A DNA stretch of 54,649 bases from Candidatus Caenarcanum bioreactoricola (GTDB lineage Bacteria; Cyanobacteriota; Vampirovibrionia; Caenarcaniphilales; Caenarcanaceae). The stretch lies in contig MOYB01000002.1 of assembly GCA_001899385.1 (NCBI GenBank), positions 210,341 to 264,989 of the forward strand, in the 5' to 3' direction. The notes beneath the pieces were generated by a model that saw only the letters and a list, made by a program, of their open reading frames with translations, was not told the DNA's origin and made no database searches. Positions 7,027 to 14,973 of the stretch are shown here, piece after piece. Each line of letters opens with the position of its first letter. The first letter of the stretch is position 1. Position numbers and translations under genes: made by a program.

Positions 7027-10000
7027 GTGATTATGTCTTTAGAAGAAATCTTTCAATTATTTAATAATATTCCTGAATTGCAAAAAGATATTTTTTCTTT
7101 ATTAGATTCAAAGCCTGAATTTTATAAAGAAAAAGATTTTAAGCAAATTTTTAATAAAGCTTATACTTATTTTTCAAAAAATTCTTTTAAATTTATAAAA
7201 CAGGAATTTGAAGAACAAAATACAGAAAATATTGTTTTTGATTATGATTTGAGTTTCAATAAAATTATTTTTGCAGAAGATATGAATTTTATTTCTGCAG
7301 AAACTAAGAGTCTTTATGATGAATCAACTGCTGAATGTAAGTTTTTTGATGACTTATGCAATGCTTTATTTCAAACTAAAGTTCCAAATCTTAATAAATA
7401 TTCTGAAAAAAGAATTTTTTTGTTTTTAGTAATGCAATTTAGTCTTAAACTTATTGAAAAATCTGCTTTTATTCCAGAAATAATTGATATTACTTGTCCT
7501 AAACTTATAGAAGAACGCTCTTTAGGCACAATAACGCAAGATTTACCAATGAAAAGTCTTGAAAGCTTTAATTTGGATTCTAATGAAGATGATTTTTCGC
7601 CAGAAATACCAGATACAGAAGCTTTAAATAGATGTCTTGAAAAAATTAATATAATACAGGAATTAAATCAAAATGAAAATGCTTATAGAATTCGTTGGAT
7701 TCCTTTTTTAAAAGATGAAAAAGTTAAAGAAGCTTTTGATAAATTATTAGAATTATTACCAGAAGGATTTGTGGAGTTTGAACAAACCTCCCCCCTAAAG
7801 GGGGAGTACGACCCCCAACCCCCTGAAAGGGGGCTATTAAGGATATATTGTCCAGAAATACTCGATGAAACTGGACATTTAAAATACAATAAAGAATTAA
7901 TTCAATACGCTCAAGAAAATAGGAATAATCCAACCAAAGCAGAAAAGAAAATTTGGGAAGAAATTTTAAGTAATAAAAAACTTAATCATAAATTTAGACA
8001 ACAAAAAATAATTTTAAATTTTATTTTAGATTTCTATTGCACAGAACTTCTTTTAGGTATTGAAATTGACGGAGAATACCATATAAATAAACAACTACAT
8101 GATGAAGTTAGAAGTGAAGAATTAGAAAAATATTTAATTAAAATTATTCGATATACAAATGAACAAGTATTAAATAATATTGAATTTATAAAAAATGATT
8201 TATTGAAACAGATAGATCAACGAATAGAAGAATTAAATTTATTAAATAAAAATTTATCCTTAAAAGCCCCCTTTCAGGGGGTTGGGGGTCGTACTCAGAA
8301 GGTTATTAAAGAGGCTGAGAAACAATCCCTCTTTTTTCTAATTTCTTCTTTTATTAAATATTTTATAAAAACTGAAGAAATTAAAGATTCTAATGAAATA
8401 AACAATTTTTTCTTTGCTAATGAAATATTATGGTCAGATGAGTCTACTGAACATGAAATCCCCGGATACATTTATTTATGGCTTGAAAAACTTCATATTA
8501 AAAATAAAAATCATCAAATATTATTAGAAATAGATGAAATTATTGATAAAGAAACGGATGAAATCAATTTCTCTTTAAATTTCTTTATTGAATATGATAA
8601 ACACGGAAATAAATATAAAATAAACATAAAAGATTTATCTTTAGAAGTTCCATTTCAAGAGATTGTGGAATTAGAGGCTTTAGAATCTGAAATAAAAGGA
8701 ACTGATCTTGAGTCTTTTCTTTCTGAGCAATTACCTTTATTGAAATATACTGGTATAAAAGTTGCTTTACCTAAATCTTTAAAAAATCTTGTAAAACCTC
8801 AATTGGCTTTATTAGCAGGTACTAATGAAGATATAAATGAAAATACACAAATTGCAAAAGTAAAAAGTTTATCTAGTCTTGAACGCATTGCTAATTTTAA
8901 TTGGGGAGTTAATTTAGGAGATGATGATTTCATGCCTACTGAAGAATTTTTTGAATGTCTTGCTAATAAAAAAGGACTAGTTAAAATTAAAGACAAATTT
9001 ATTTATATTCAAGATAAAGACTTAGAAAAATTAAGACAAAATATTATTTCAAAACCTTTACCTAAAAAAACTGAAATTATTAAAGCATTACTTGCAGAAG
9101 AATATAATGATCCAAAAATTAAAATAAATAATGCTTTGAAAGCAAATATAGATAATTTATTAGAAATCCCTGAAGAAGAAAAGCCAATTACCCTTCAAGC
9201 AGAACTTAGACCTTATCAGAAAAGAGGATTTGATTGGCTTTATAGAAATGCAAAAATGAAAATCGGTAGCTTAATGGCAGATGATATGGGATTAGGGAAG
9301 ACTTTGCAGCTAATAGCTCTTTGTCTTAAGCTTAAAAATGAAGGGGCTCTTAATAATAAACCAGCTTTAATAGTATTACCAACAACTTTACTTACAAATT
9401 GGGAAAAAGAAATTGCAAAATTTGCTCCAAGTTTAAGAGTTCAAACTTATCATGGTTCAAATAGAAATTTTAGTTTAAATAATTTAGAAAATATAGATAT
9501 TTTATTAACGACTTATGGCATTATAAGGAAAGAATATGAAAAATTTTCAAACAAATTCTGGTCAATATTAATATTAGATGAAGCACAAAATATAAAAAAC
9601 ATATCTAGTTCACAGACCAAAGCAATAAAAAAACTTTCTGCAGAAATAAAAATAGCAGCAACAGGTACCCCAATAGAAAATTGTCTTGCAGAATATTGGA
9701 GTATATTTGATTTTCTTAATGATAATTATCTTGGTAATTGGAAAGAGTTTAAAGAGAATTATGCAATGCCTATTGAATTAAATCGTGAACAGGAAAAATT
9801 AAAGAAACTAAAAAAAATTACAAATCCTTTTATTTTACGACGTTTAAAGAGTGATAAAAGCATAATAAGAGATTTGCCAGAAAAAATAGAAATAGATCAG
9901 TATTGTAATTTAGGCAAAGAACAAAGATTTTTATATGAAAAAGCTTTTAATCAAGTAATGTCTATGATAGAAAATACAGAGCAAAATAATATAGAAAGAA

Positions 10001-10617
10001 AAGGTCTAATCTTAAAACTTATAACAGTCTTAAAGCAAGTATGCAATCACCCTTCTCAATATCTTAAAGATTATAAAGCTAAAAGTAAAGATTCTGGTAA
10101 AGCAATTAGACTTCTTGAACTTATTGATTCAATAGAAAGTCGTGCATATTTTAGTAAAACATTGATTTTTACACAATATACAGAAATGGGAAATATTCTT
10201 TCTACAATGCTTGAACAAGAAAGAGCTATAAGACCTTTATTTCTTCATGGGGGGCTTTCTAGAAAAGAACGAGACAAAATAGTTGAGACTTTTCAAAATG
10301 AAAATTTACATAGAGTATTGATTTTATCTCTTAAAGCAGGTGGAGTAGGTTTAAATTTAACTTCAGCAGATAATGTTATTCATTATGATCTTTGGTGGAA
10401 CCCTGCAATAGAAATGCAAGCAACAGATAGAGCCTATCGTATAGGACAAAGACGAGATGTAATAGTACATAGATTAATATGTGAAAATACTTTTGAAGAA
10501 AGAATAAATGAAATATTAAAAGATAAAAGAGATTTAGCAGATGCCGTACTTCCTTCTGGAGAAAAATATCTCATGAGTCTTTCTAATCAAGATTTAAGAG
10601 GATTATTTAGTTTATAA
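7027..10617 (+). CDS. SNF2-family DNA translocase/helicase with an in-frame DUF559 insertion
   Basis: The protein has 1196 residues. The C-terminal half is a complete SNF2 motor: 'LRPYQKRGFDWL', Walker A 'DDMGLGKT' near 753, 'LLTTYG', Walker B 'DEAQ' near 851, 'TGTPIENCL', and the second RecA lobe with 'LILSLKAGGVGLNL' and 'ATDRAYRIGQ' near 1134. It belongs to the bacterial Snf2/Rad54-like group with a long N-terminal region. Residues about 253-424 are foreign to that region: they encode a DUF559 endonuclease-like domain framed by translated inverted repeats, after which the host sequence resumes at 'KVIKEAEKQ'. Initiation could be the GTG at 7027 or the ATG at 7033; neither has a clear ribosome binding site. 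Whether the protein is still active with the insert is unknown. Confidence 0.9.
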   Translation: MIMSLEEIFQLFNNIPELQKDIFSLLDSKPEFYKEKDFKQIFNKAYTYFSKNSFKFIKQEFEEQNTENIVFDYDLSFNKIIFAEDMNFISAETKSLYDESTAECKFFDDLCNALFQTKVPNLNKYSEKRIFLFLVMQFSLKLIEKSAFIPEIIDITCPKLIEERSLGTITQDLPMKSLESFNLDSNEDDFSPEIPDTEALNRCLEKINIIQELNQNENAYRIRWIPFLKDEKVKEAFDKLLELLPEGFVEFEQTSPLKGEYDPQPPERGLLRIYCPEILDETGHLKYNKELIQYAQENRNNPTKAEKKIWEEILSNKKLNHKFRQQKIILNFILDFYCTELLLGIEIDGEYHINKQLHDEVRSEELEKYLIKIIRYTNEQVLNNIEFIKNDLLKQIDQRIEELNLLNKNLSLKAPFQGVGGRTQKVIKEAEKQSLFFLISSFIKYFIKTEEIKDSNEINNFFFANEILWSDESTEHEIPGYIYLWLEKLHIKNKNHQILLEIDEIIDKETDEINFSLNFFIEYDKHGNKYKINIKDLSLEVPFQEIVELEALESEIKGTDLESFLSEQLPLLKYTGIKVALPKSLKNLVKPQLALLAGTNEDINENTQIAKVKSLSSLERIANFNWGVNLGDDDFMPTEEFFECLANKKGLVKIKDKFIYIQDKDLEKLRQNIISKPLPKKTEIIKALLAEEYNDPKIKINNALKANIDNLLEIPEEEKPITLQAELRPYQKRGFDWLYRNAKMKIGSLMADDMGLGKTLQLIALCLKLKNEGALNNKPALIVLPTTLLTNWEKEIAKFAPSLRVQTYHGSNRNFSLNNLENIDILLTTYGIIRKEYEKFSNKFWSILILDEAQNIKNISSSQTKAIKKLSAEIKIAATGTPIENCLAEYWSIFDFLNDNYLGNWKEFKENYAMPIELNREQEKLKKLKKITNPFILRRLKSDKSIIRDLPEKIEIDQYCNLGKEQRFLYEKAFNQVMSMIENTEQNNIERKGLILKLITVLKQVCNHPSQYLKDYKAKSKDSGKAIRLLELIDSIESRAYFSKTLIFTQYTEMGNILSTMLEQERAIRPLFLHGGLSRKERDKIVETFQNENLHRVLILSLKAGGVGLNLTSADNVIHYDLWWNPAIEMQATDRAYRIGQRRDVIVHRLICENTFEERINEILKDKRDLADAVLPSGEKYLMSLSNQDLRGLFSL
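7804..7835. repeat. Left 32-bp inverted repeat of the DUF559 element
   Basis: These 32 bases are the exact reverse complement of 8265-8296, checked base by base. The repeat overlaps the end of an outer palindrome at 7789-7806 that the right side lacks. It holds two C5 runs and a GAAAGGGGG end, and is very different in composition from the surrounding AT-rich gene. Confidence 0.95.
8265..8296. repeat. Right 32-bp inverted repeat of the DUF559 element
   Basis: This is the perfect inverted partner of 7804-7835. The CCCCCTTTCAGGGGG part can also form its own hairpin. Translated in the host frame it reads through to 'GGRTQ' and back into SNF2 sequence. A close relative of the core is at 6098-6135. 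Confidence 0.95.
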
Positions 10618-11171
10618 TCATAAATTAAGTTTAGAGAAATATTCTAAACCCTCTTCTAAAGGAATAGAATTCTCGGAATTTTCATTAAAAAATATTTTAT
10701 AAAGTCCTTTCCAAAAATCTTCTAAATATTCATTTTGAGCAGATAAATAAATATTTAATTCTTTAAGTGTTAAATTCCAAAAAATTTCTGGATTTAGACC
10801 ATATTTATAAGCATATTTTTGTGATAAATCTAGGAATTCTCCTTTTCTAAAGACTTTCCCTCTTCTTTATTATTTTCATTACCTCCTTTAAAAGCAAAGA
10901 TTTCATTTAAATGTTGATTTAATATATTCAATATATAAGAATATCTTTTTAAATCTATTTTGTTGTTTAAGTCAGAAAGCTGTTTAAATTCATCGGAATG
11001 ATATTTTTGAAGCCCTACAAATAAAATATATTCTAAAACATCTGCTCTATTTATTTTTGTTAAACATTCTGTAAAAGCCTCATTAAATTTCATTTCAAGT
11101 CTTTTGAAAGAATCAAAAGTTAATGAATATTTATATTCTTTATTGTCTAGTTCAAGTAAAATATAAGTCAT
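10618..11171 (-). CDS. Phage tail assembly chaperone, predicted -1 frameshift (GT-type) product
   Basis: The upstream reading frame (from 11171) runs to codons GAG GGA AAG, a G GGA AAG slippery heptamer at 10854-10860, identical in sequence to the one used in phage lambda genes G/T. A -1 slip there continues for 78 codons to TGA at 10618, giving a product of 184 residues. The extension contains 'YGLNPEIFWNLTLKEL', closely matching the TAC_1/GTA tail-chaperone pattern (G-L-x-P-x-x-F-W-x-L-T-x-x-E-L). The -1 frame is closed by a TAA at 10867-10869 just upstream of the slippery site and has no start codon of its own before the motif, so frameshifting is the natural expression route. The role in phage is to wrap the tape measure protein during tail assembly. 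The gene ends immediately beside the convergent SNF2 stop. Confidence 0.75.
10830..11171 (-). CDS. Phage tail assembly chaperone, short (G-type) product
   Basis: The 113-residue protein is read without frameshifting. The start ATG follows a good AGGAG ribosome binding site. It is helical and charged, ending in an Asn/Glu/Lys-rich tail ('NENNKEEGKSLEKENS') that overlaps the frameshift site. Size, position after a tail tube-like gene, and the -1 extension match the lambda gpG arrangement. The body of the protein has no motif that I recognise by itself; the assignment depends on the downstream frame. No tape measure gene follows: the next gene is the unrelated SNF2 helicase on the other strand, so this is a relic or a domesticated fragment of a tail module. 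Confidence 0.65.
   Translation of the reverse strand: MTYILLELDNKEYKYSLTFDSFKRLEMKFNEAFTECLTKINRADVLEYILFVGLQKYHSDEFKQLSDLNNKIDLKRYSYILNILNQHLNEIFAFKGGNENNKEEGKSLEKENS
10854..10860 (-). other. Predicted -1 ribosomal slippery site GGGAAAG
   Basis: On the minus strand the bases read GGGAAAG, placed in the zero frame as G GGA AAG, the X XXY YYZ pattern required for tandem -1 slippage. After the slip, decoding continues as GTC TTT AGA in the chaperone extension frame. The zero frame stops 24 bases further on, at 10830-10832. Confidence 0.7.
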
Positions 11172-11183
11172 TTTTATCTCCTT

Positions 11184-11618
11184 TTATATGTTATTAAAAA
11201 TTTCATTAGTTCTAATTTGTCCTCTTATAGAGAGTTGCACTGAAAATCCTAATTTTCCTTGAACTTCTTGTGATTTCTTAAAAGAAGAGATATATGCACT
11301 AAACTCATAAAATCGATTAATATTTCTTTTGTCATTGTAATAACGAAAATAAGCAAATTTCTTTGAACTAAAAAATCTACTTTCAATCATTTGTTGCCCA
11401 GGATCTCCATCTTCAATAAAACCATCTAAAGAAACTTTGATCCCTAGATTTATTGGTTCTTCATTTTTCCAACCGTCATCATCCCAAGTTGAAATATTTT
11501 CTGTTTCACATTGTTCGTTTAATTCAGCTTTAGTAATACCACTAATTCTATAAAAGTTTTTTAAACCATCTATTGAAATCTCAAGTTTACCTTGATAACC
11601 TGCTATTTTTGAATTCAT
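11184..11618 (-). CDS. Putative phage tail tube protein
   Basis: The protein has 144 residues from the ATG at 11618, which has GGAG eight bases upstream; an alternative TTG at 11633 would place the ribosome binding site inside the gene. It is beta-rich with an 'ISIDGLKNFYRISGI' start, an acidic middle including 'EDGDPGQQMIESRFF', and a C-terminal 'LSIRGQI' strand. I infer a tail tube (major tail protein) from size, beta character and its place 12 bases upstream of the G/GT chaperone pair, the usual order in siphophage tail modules; no diagnostic motif is visible. No capsid, terminase, integrase or tape measure gene is nearby. Confidence 0.5.
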   Translation of the reverse strand: MNSKIAGYQGKLEISIDGLKNFYRISGITKAELNEQCETENISTWDDDGWKNEEPINLGIKVSLDGFIEDGDPGQQMIESRFFSSKKFAYFRYYNDKRNINRFYEFSAYISSFKKSQEVQGKLGFSVQLSIRGQIRTNEIFNNI

Positions 11619-11782
11619 AGTTTTAATCTCCAAAAGTTTAATCTTTTCAGTTTTTACTATAACAAATCAAAAATTTATTAAAGAAAAGGGCTTTTTTTGA
11701 AAATATTAGGTATTCCCTTTAACAGTATATTTTCAAGTTTAATTTAGGGAAATTTTAAAATTAGGAGTAACTCAATATAATT

Positions 11783-12280
11783 ATGAAAATTAAGAAGAAA
11801 ATTCTATTAGTATTAAGTCTAAGTAGTTGTATCTTTTTTTCAACTATACCTTCTCATGTAAAATCAGAACCTGTTACTTTAGGTATAATAGGCACTGCTT
11901 TAGGTGGTACTGCTTTAGGTTTAAGTACTTTACATTGGCTTAAAGATTTAAAAAATAATAATAATTGTTGTTGTGGAGGAATGTGTCAAGCTCAAATTCC
12001 TGTTAGAGCTAATACATGTTGTGAAAAACCTCGTAAAGTAAAAGAAGTTTGTTGTGAAGAAAAATCTGCTTGTGAAATGGATAGCTGTGCAATATCTTCA
12101 CGTGAAATGCCCCCTGTAATGAGTCCTAATACTGCTTATAATGCACAACCTGTTTTATATAGAAGATATTTACCTTCACAAACAGAATATTATAATTATT
12201 CTCAAATGCCTATTAATAGTCAACCTATACAACAAAGCTTCCCTCAACAAGCACCCCAATATATAATAATAGTTGAATAA
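11783..12280 (+). CDS. Secreted Cys-rich protein with LYRRYLPS motif
   Basis: The 165-residue protein has an N-terminal signal peptide (about residues 1-28, 'ILLVLSLSSCIFFSTI') and a following Gly/Leu-rich hydrophobic stretch (32-50) that may be a second membrane segment. A cysteine cluster begins at about residue 62 ('CCCGGMC') and continues with paired Cys to about 105. The C-terminal third is Gln/Tyr/Pro-rich and contains 'LYRRYLPS' near 125 and 'SQMP' after it. Both the CCCGxxC cluster and the LYRRYLPS...SQMP tail recur in the secreted protein at 36616-37686, so they appear to be a family. AGGAG lies 15 bases before the ATG. Function unknown; metal binding or disulfide cross-linking outside the cytoplasm is plausible. 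Confidence 0.75.
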   Translation: MKIKKKILLVLSLSSCIFFSTIPSHVKSEPVTLGIIGTALGGTALGLSTLHWLKDLKNNNNCCCGGMCQAQIPVRANTCCEKPRKVKEVCCEEKSACEMDSCAISSREMPPVMSPNTAYNAQPVLYRRYLPSQTEYYNYSQMPINSQPIQQSFPQQAPQYIIIVE

Positions 12281-12281
12281 A

Positions 12282-12914
12282 TTAATTTAGTTCAAGCTTT
12301 AAATTTGCTAATTCTGCTATTTTTTGACCATAAATAAAAGTCATTTCTTCTAAACTTTTTTCTTTATCAAATTCTATAATTTCGCCTATATGAATTTCTA
12401 AAACATCGCCTTTTTTCTGGCCGCCTCTTATACCTATAGGTAAAACAGGAAGATTATTTCCTATTTTTGCAAAAAAGGCTACTCCTTGTTGAAGTCTAGT
12501 AATTTTTTCTCTTGATTCATTTCTAGTACCTTCTATAAAAATACCTATAGACCAATTATTTTGAATAGCTTTTTTTAGTTGTTTTATAGTTGATAAACCC
12601 GGTTTTTCACGATCAATAGGTATAGCGCCTAAATAAGTAATTATATCTTTAAGTTTTAGATCATCAAAAAGTTCTTTTTTGGCAATAAAAGCAATAGTTT
12701 CATGAGTTGCAATAGAAAGTAATGTTGGATCACTATAAGAAAAATGATTAGAAGCAACTATAAAAGAAGTTTCTTTAGGGATATTCTCTCTTCCAAAAAC
12801 TTTAAATTTATAATTTAAATAATAATATGGATAAAGAATTAAAAAGATAATTAATTTATGAGAAAGTTTATGTACAAAATCGTAAGGATTTTCAAAAAGA
12901 AATTTTTTTAACAT
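12282..12914 (-). CDS. plsC: 1-acyl-sn-glycerol-3-phosphate acyltransferase
   Basis: The 210-residue protein transfers an acyl chain to lysophosphatidic acid to make phosphatidic acid at the inner membrane. The NHxxxxD catalytic motif is 'SNHFSYSDPTL' (His57, Asp62), and the substrate-binding block is 'FIEGTRNESREK' near 120-132. A hydrophobic N-terminal segment (about 20-33) anchors it. Length is normal for short PlsC forms. It converges with the secreted Cys-rich gene, the stops being one base apart, and lies upstream of no obvious lipid gene. It is on the same strand as pyrC, 47 bases downstream of it, and may be read from the same transcript. Confidence 0.92.
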   Translation of the reverse strand: MLKKFLFENPYDFVHKLSHKLIIFLILYPYYYLNYKFKVFGRENIPKETSFIVASNHFSYSDPTLLSIATHETIAFIAKKELFDDLKLKDIITYLGAIPIDREKPGLSTIKQLKKAIQNNWSIGIFIEGTRNESREKITRLQQGVAFFAKIGNNLPVLPIGIRGGQKKGDVLEIHIGEIIEFDKEKSLEEMTFIYGQKIAELANLKLELN

Positions 12915-12961
12915 ATATAGTAACTTGAATTTTATCTATTATTTTATACTAATTTATTAAT

Positions 12962-14251
12962 TTAAAAATAATTACTTTGTCTTAATTTTCCTTTATATAT
13001 AGTGTAAATAGGTTTCCCTTTAAATTTCCAATCATAAAAAGGACTGTTTTGTGCTTTTGAAGAAGTTTTATCTTTAGAAAATATCCATTCAAAATTTGGA
13101 TCTATAATTGTAATATTTGCTTCTGAGCCTATTCCTAAAGAAATATCACGATTTTTAATTTTAAGACATTTTAAAGGATTTAATGTAAATAATTCTATTA
13201 GTTTAAGTATAGAAAAATTATTCTTCAATAGTTCAGTCATTGTAAGTGAAAATGCAGTTTCAAATCCACAAATTCCAAAAGGGGCTAAATCCATTGATTC
13301 TGATTTTTCTTTCTTTGAATGAGGGGCATGATCTGTTGCAATAGCATCTATCGTGCCGTCTCTTAAACCTTCTATTAATGCTATTCTATCTTCTTCATTT
13401 CCTAATGGAGGATTCATTTTTGCATTTGTATAATATTTTTCAATTGCAGATTCTATTAAAACAATATGATGAGGTGTTGTATCTGCACTAACCGCTAATC
13501 CATCATTTTTTGCTTTTCTTATTAATTCTACCGAGGCTTTAGTTGAAATATGTGCAAAATGAAGTCTTGCTTTTGGGAATTCCCTTAAAACTTCAATTTC
13601 TCGAGCAATGGCAGAAGATTCAGCAGAACTAGGGATTCCTTTAAAACCATTTTGAATTGCATATTTATTAAGACGAACTGAACCATTAGCACTTAATTTT
13701 TTATCTTCACTATGACTAATTATTACACAATTAAGATCTAATGCATGTTGTAGTGCAGTACGTAATAAAAAAAGATTTTCATAAGGCTGTCCATCATCAG
13801 AAAAAGCTACTGCACCATAATCAAGCATTTTTGACATTTCAACTATTTCTTGACCTTTTAATTCTTTAGTTAATGCTGAATGTTGAAGTATTTGGATTTT
13901 AGAAAGTTTTTCAGCTTTAAGATTAATATATTCAAGCATTAAAGGGTTATCTATAACAGGCATTGTATTTGCCATAGGACATATTGTTGTAAAGCCACCC
14001 TCAAGTGCAGACTCTGAGCCTGTTTCTATTGTTTCTTTATGTGTAAATCCTGGTTCTCGTAAATGACAATGAATATCTATTAATCCAGGTATAATCCATT
14101 TATTTGAAGCATCAATTATTTTATAATTATTTAAATCAATTTCTTCCTCAGAAAAATCTTTAATTTGATTATTTTCTATAAATAAAAACTTATTCTCTTT
14201 AATTAAAGAAGAAATAGGATCTATTAATTTACCATTTTTTATTACTAGCAT
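12962..14251 (-). CDS. pyrC: Dihydroorotase
   Basis: The 429-residue protein catalyses cyclisation of carbamoyl aspartate to dihydroorotate in pyrimidine biosynthesis. It is a class I enzyme of the amidohydrolase superfamily: the metal-binding HxH is in 'DIHCHLREPGF' (His61, His63), and the catalytic Asp segment is 'DAIATDHAPHS' near 308. 'HSEDK' and 'FAHIST' provide the other metal His residues. The C-terminal 'DPNFEWIFSKDKTSSKAQNSPF' region matches the usual ending of bacterial PyrC. The start ATG at 14251 is supported by alignment with the family's N-terminal beta strands. No other pyr genes are nearby. Confidence 0.94.
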   Translation of the reverse strand: MLVIKNGKLIDPISSLIKENKFLFIENNQIKDFSEEEIDLNNYKIIDASNKWIIPGLIDIHCHLREPGFTHKETIETGSESALEGGFTTICPMANTMPVIDNPLMLEYINLKAEKLSKIQILQHSALTKELKGQEIVEMSKMLDYGAVAFSDDGQPYENLFLLRTALQHALDLNCVIISHSEDKKLSANGSVRLNKYAIQNGFKGIPSSAESSAIAREIEVLREFPKARLHFAHISTKASVELIRKAKNDGLAVSADTTPHHIVLIESAIEKYYTNAKMNPPLGNEEDRIALIEGLRDGTIDAIATDHAPHSKKEKSESMDLAPFGICGFETAFSLTMTELLKNNFSILKLIELFTLNPLKCLKIKNRDISLGIGSEANITIIDPNFEWIFSKDKTSSKAQNSPFYDWKFKGKPIYTIYKGKLRQSNYF

Positions 14252-14360
14252 ATAAAAATAATAATTGAAAAAGCCTTTATATTCAAGGGCTGTCCCTAAA
14301 GAAATTTAGTTTTTTTGATTTAGATCCGATGTATGAGTTATAGGATTTTGAGGTAAGACA

Positions 14361-14561
14361 ATGAAAAATTTTTTCTTTAGTTTCTTAATTGGAATTTTAT
14401 TAAATCAAGCTTTATATACTGAAACTCAAGCTTGTCCTAAAAAATTTAGACTTGCAAAAGCAGTTTTTAGAACTGGTAAAAAAGTTGTTGTAGGAACTGT
14501 AAAATTACCTTCTAAAGTATGTAAAAAAGCAAAAGAAATAATGATTAGTGAAAAATATTAA
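14361..14561 (+). CDS. Small secreted basic protein
   Basis: The 66-residue protein has a signal peptide (about 1-24, cleavage probably after 'ETQA') and a short, strongly basic mature part of about 42 residues with two cysteines ('ACPKKFRLAKAVFRTGKK' and 'SKVCKKAKEIM'). A GAGGT ribosome binding site precedes the ATG. The pattern of a secreted, Lys-rich, amphipathic peptide recalls antimicrobial or envelope-associated peptides, but no family is recognised. It overlaps the 3' end of ruvX on the opposite strand by 17 bases. Confidence 0.6.
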   Translation: MKNFFFSFLIGILLNQALYTETQACPKKFRLAKAVFRTGKKVVVGTVKLPSKVCKKAKEIMISEKY

Positions 14562-14973
14562 TATCAAAATCAGATTTAAGAAAAGATTCTAATATAATTT
14601 TGGCAGCTGTTTGATCTTCTAAAGCTCTTATTTTATCAGCTTTATAGCCTAGTTCATGAAGTAATTCTCTTGCAGCCCAACTACTTAATCTTTCATCTTG
14701 AAATTTCACTATTAAATTAAATTCTTTTGATAATTCTTCACCAAATTGAATAGTTTCTTCACTACTTTTTGCAGGAGTACCATCCATATTTATAGGTAAA
14801 CCGATTACAAGTCCACAGATTTTTTCTTGATTTATAATTTTTTTTAATTCAATTTTTAGATCTTTTATATTGACAGTTTTAATACCTCTTGCTAATGTCC
14901 AAGTTGAATCAGAAATAGCAATGCCTACTTTCTTTCCTAAATCTAAACAAAGAAGTTTTCCTTTATTTTGCAT
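14545..14973 (-). CDS. ruvX: Holliday junction resolvase-like YqgF/RuvX protein
   Basis: The protein has 142 residues with the RNase H-like fold of YqgF, implicated in pre-16S rRNA 5'-end maturation and/or Holliday junction resolution. Motifs: 'CLDLGKKVGIAISD' at the N terminus with the first catalytic Asp, 'GLVIGLPINMDGT' in the middle, 'FQDERLSS', and 'DQTAAKIIL' with the final acidic residue. Length matches the family. Its ATG overlaps the stop of the bifunctional nuclease gene by one base, so translation is probably coupled. Confidence 0.92.
   Translation of the reverse strand: MQNKGKLLCLDLGKKVGIAISDSTWTLARGIKTVNIKDLKIELKKIINQEKICGLVIGLPINMDGTPAKSSEETIQFGEELSKEFNLIVKFQDERLSSWAARELLHELGYKADKIRALEDQTAAKIILESFLKSDFDINIFH

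Larger units (their letters stand above)
7787..8297 (+). mobile_element. DUF559 nuclease-bearing palindromic element inserted in-frame in the SNF2 gene
   Basis: The insert starts with a CTCCCCC/GGGGGAG palindrome (7789-7806), then a 32-bp repeat (7804-7835) that recurs perfectly inverted at 8265-8296. Between the repeats an open frame, in phase with the host gene, encodes a DUF559 domain. It has 'NRNNPTKAEKKIWEEIL', 'KFRQQKIILNFILDFYC' and 'GIEIDGEYH', the conserved restriction-endonuclease-like segments with the expected Glu, Asp and Glu/Asp residues. DUF559 belongs to the very-short-patch-repair-like nuclease superfamily. The repeats themselves are translated without a stop codon. No intein splice-site residues are present, so this is not an intein. 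The unit looks like a palindromic element tolerated inside a protein, similar in principle to Rickettsia palindromic elements but carrying a nuclease domain. The exact boundaries are uncertain by several bases. Confidence 0.8.

Noticed and set aside
7683..7933. Two short minus-strand frames over the left repeat of the DUF559 element
   Set aside because: They only reflect translation of the G/C-rich repeat and the antisense of SNF2; no ribosome binding site and no family.
7787..8297. Intein or group I/II intron in the SNF2 gene
   Set aside because: No Cys/Ser at the start, no terminal His-Asn with following Cys/Ser/Thr, and no intron core; the frame runs through without splicing. DUF559 plus inverted repeats explains it better.
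10618..11633. Complete prophage
   Set aside because: No integrase, terminase, capsid, portal, tape measure or lysis genes nearby; genes on both sides are unrelated chromosomal genes.
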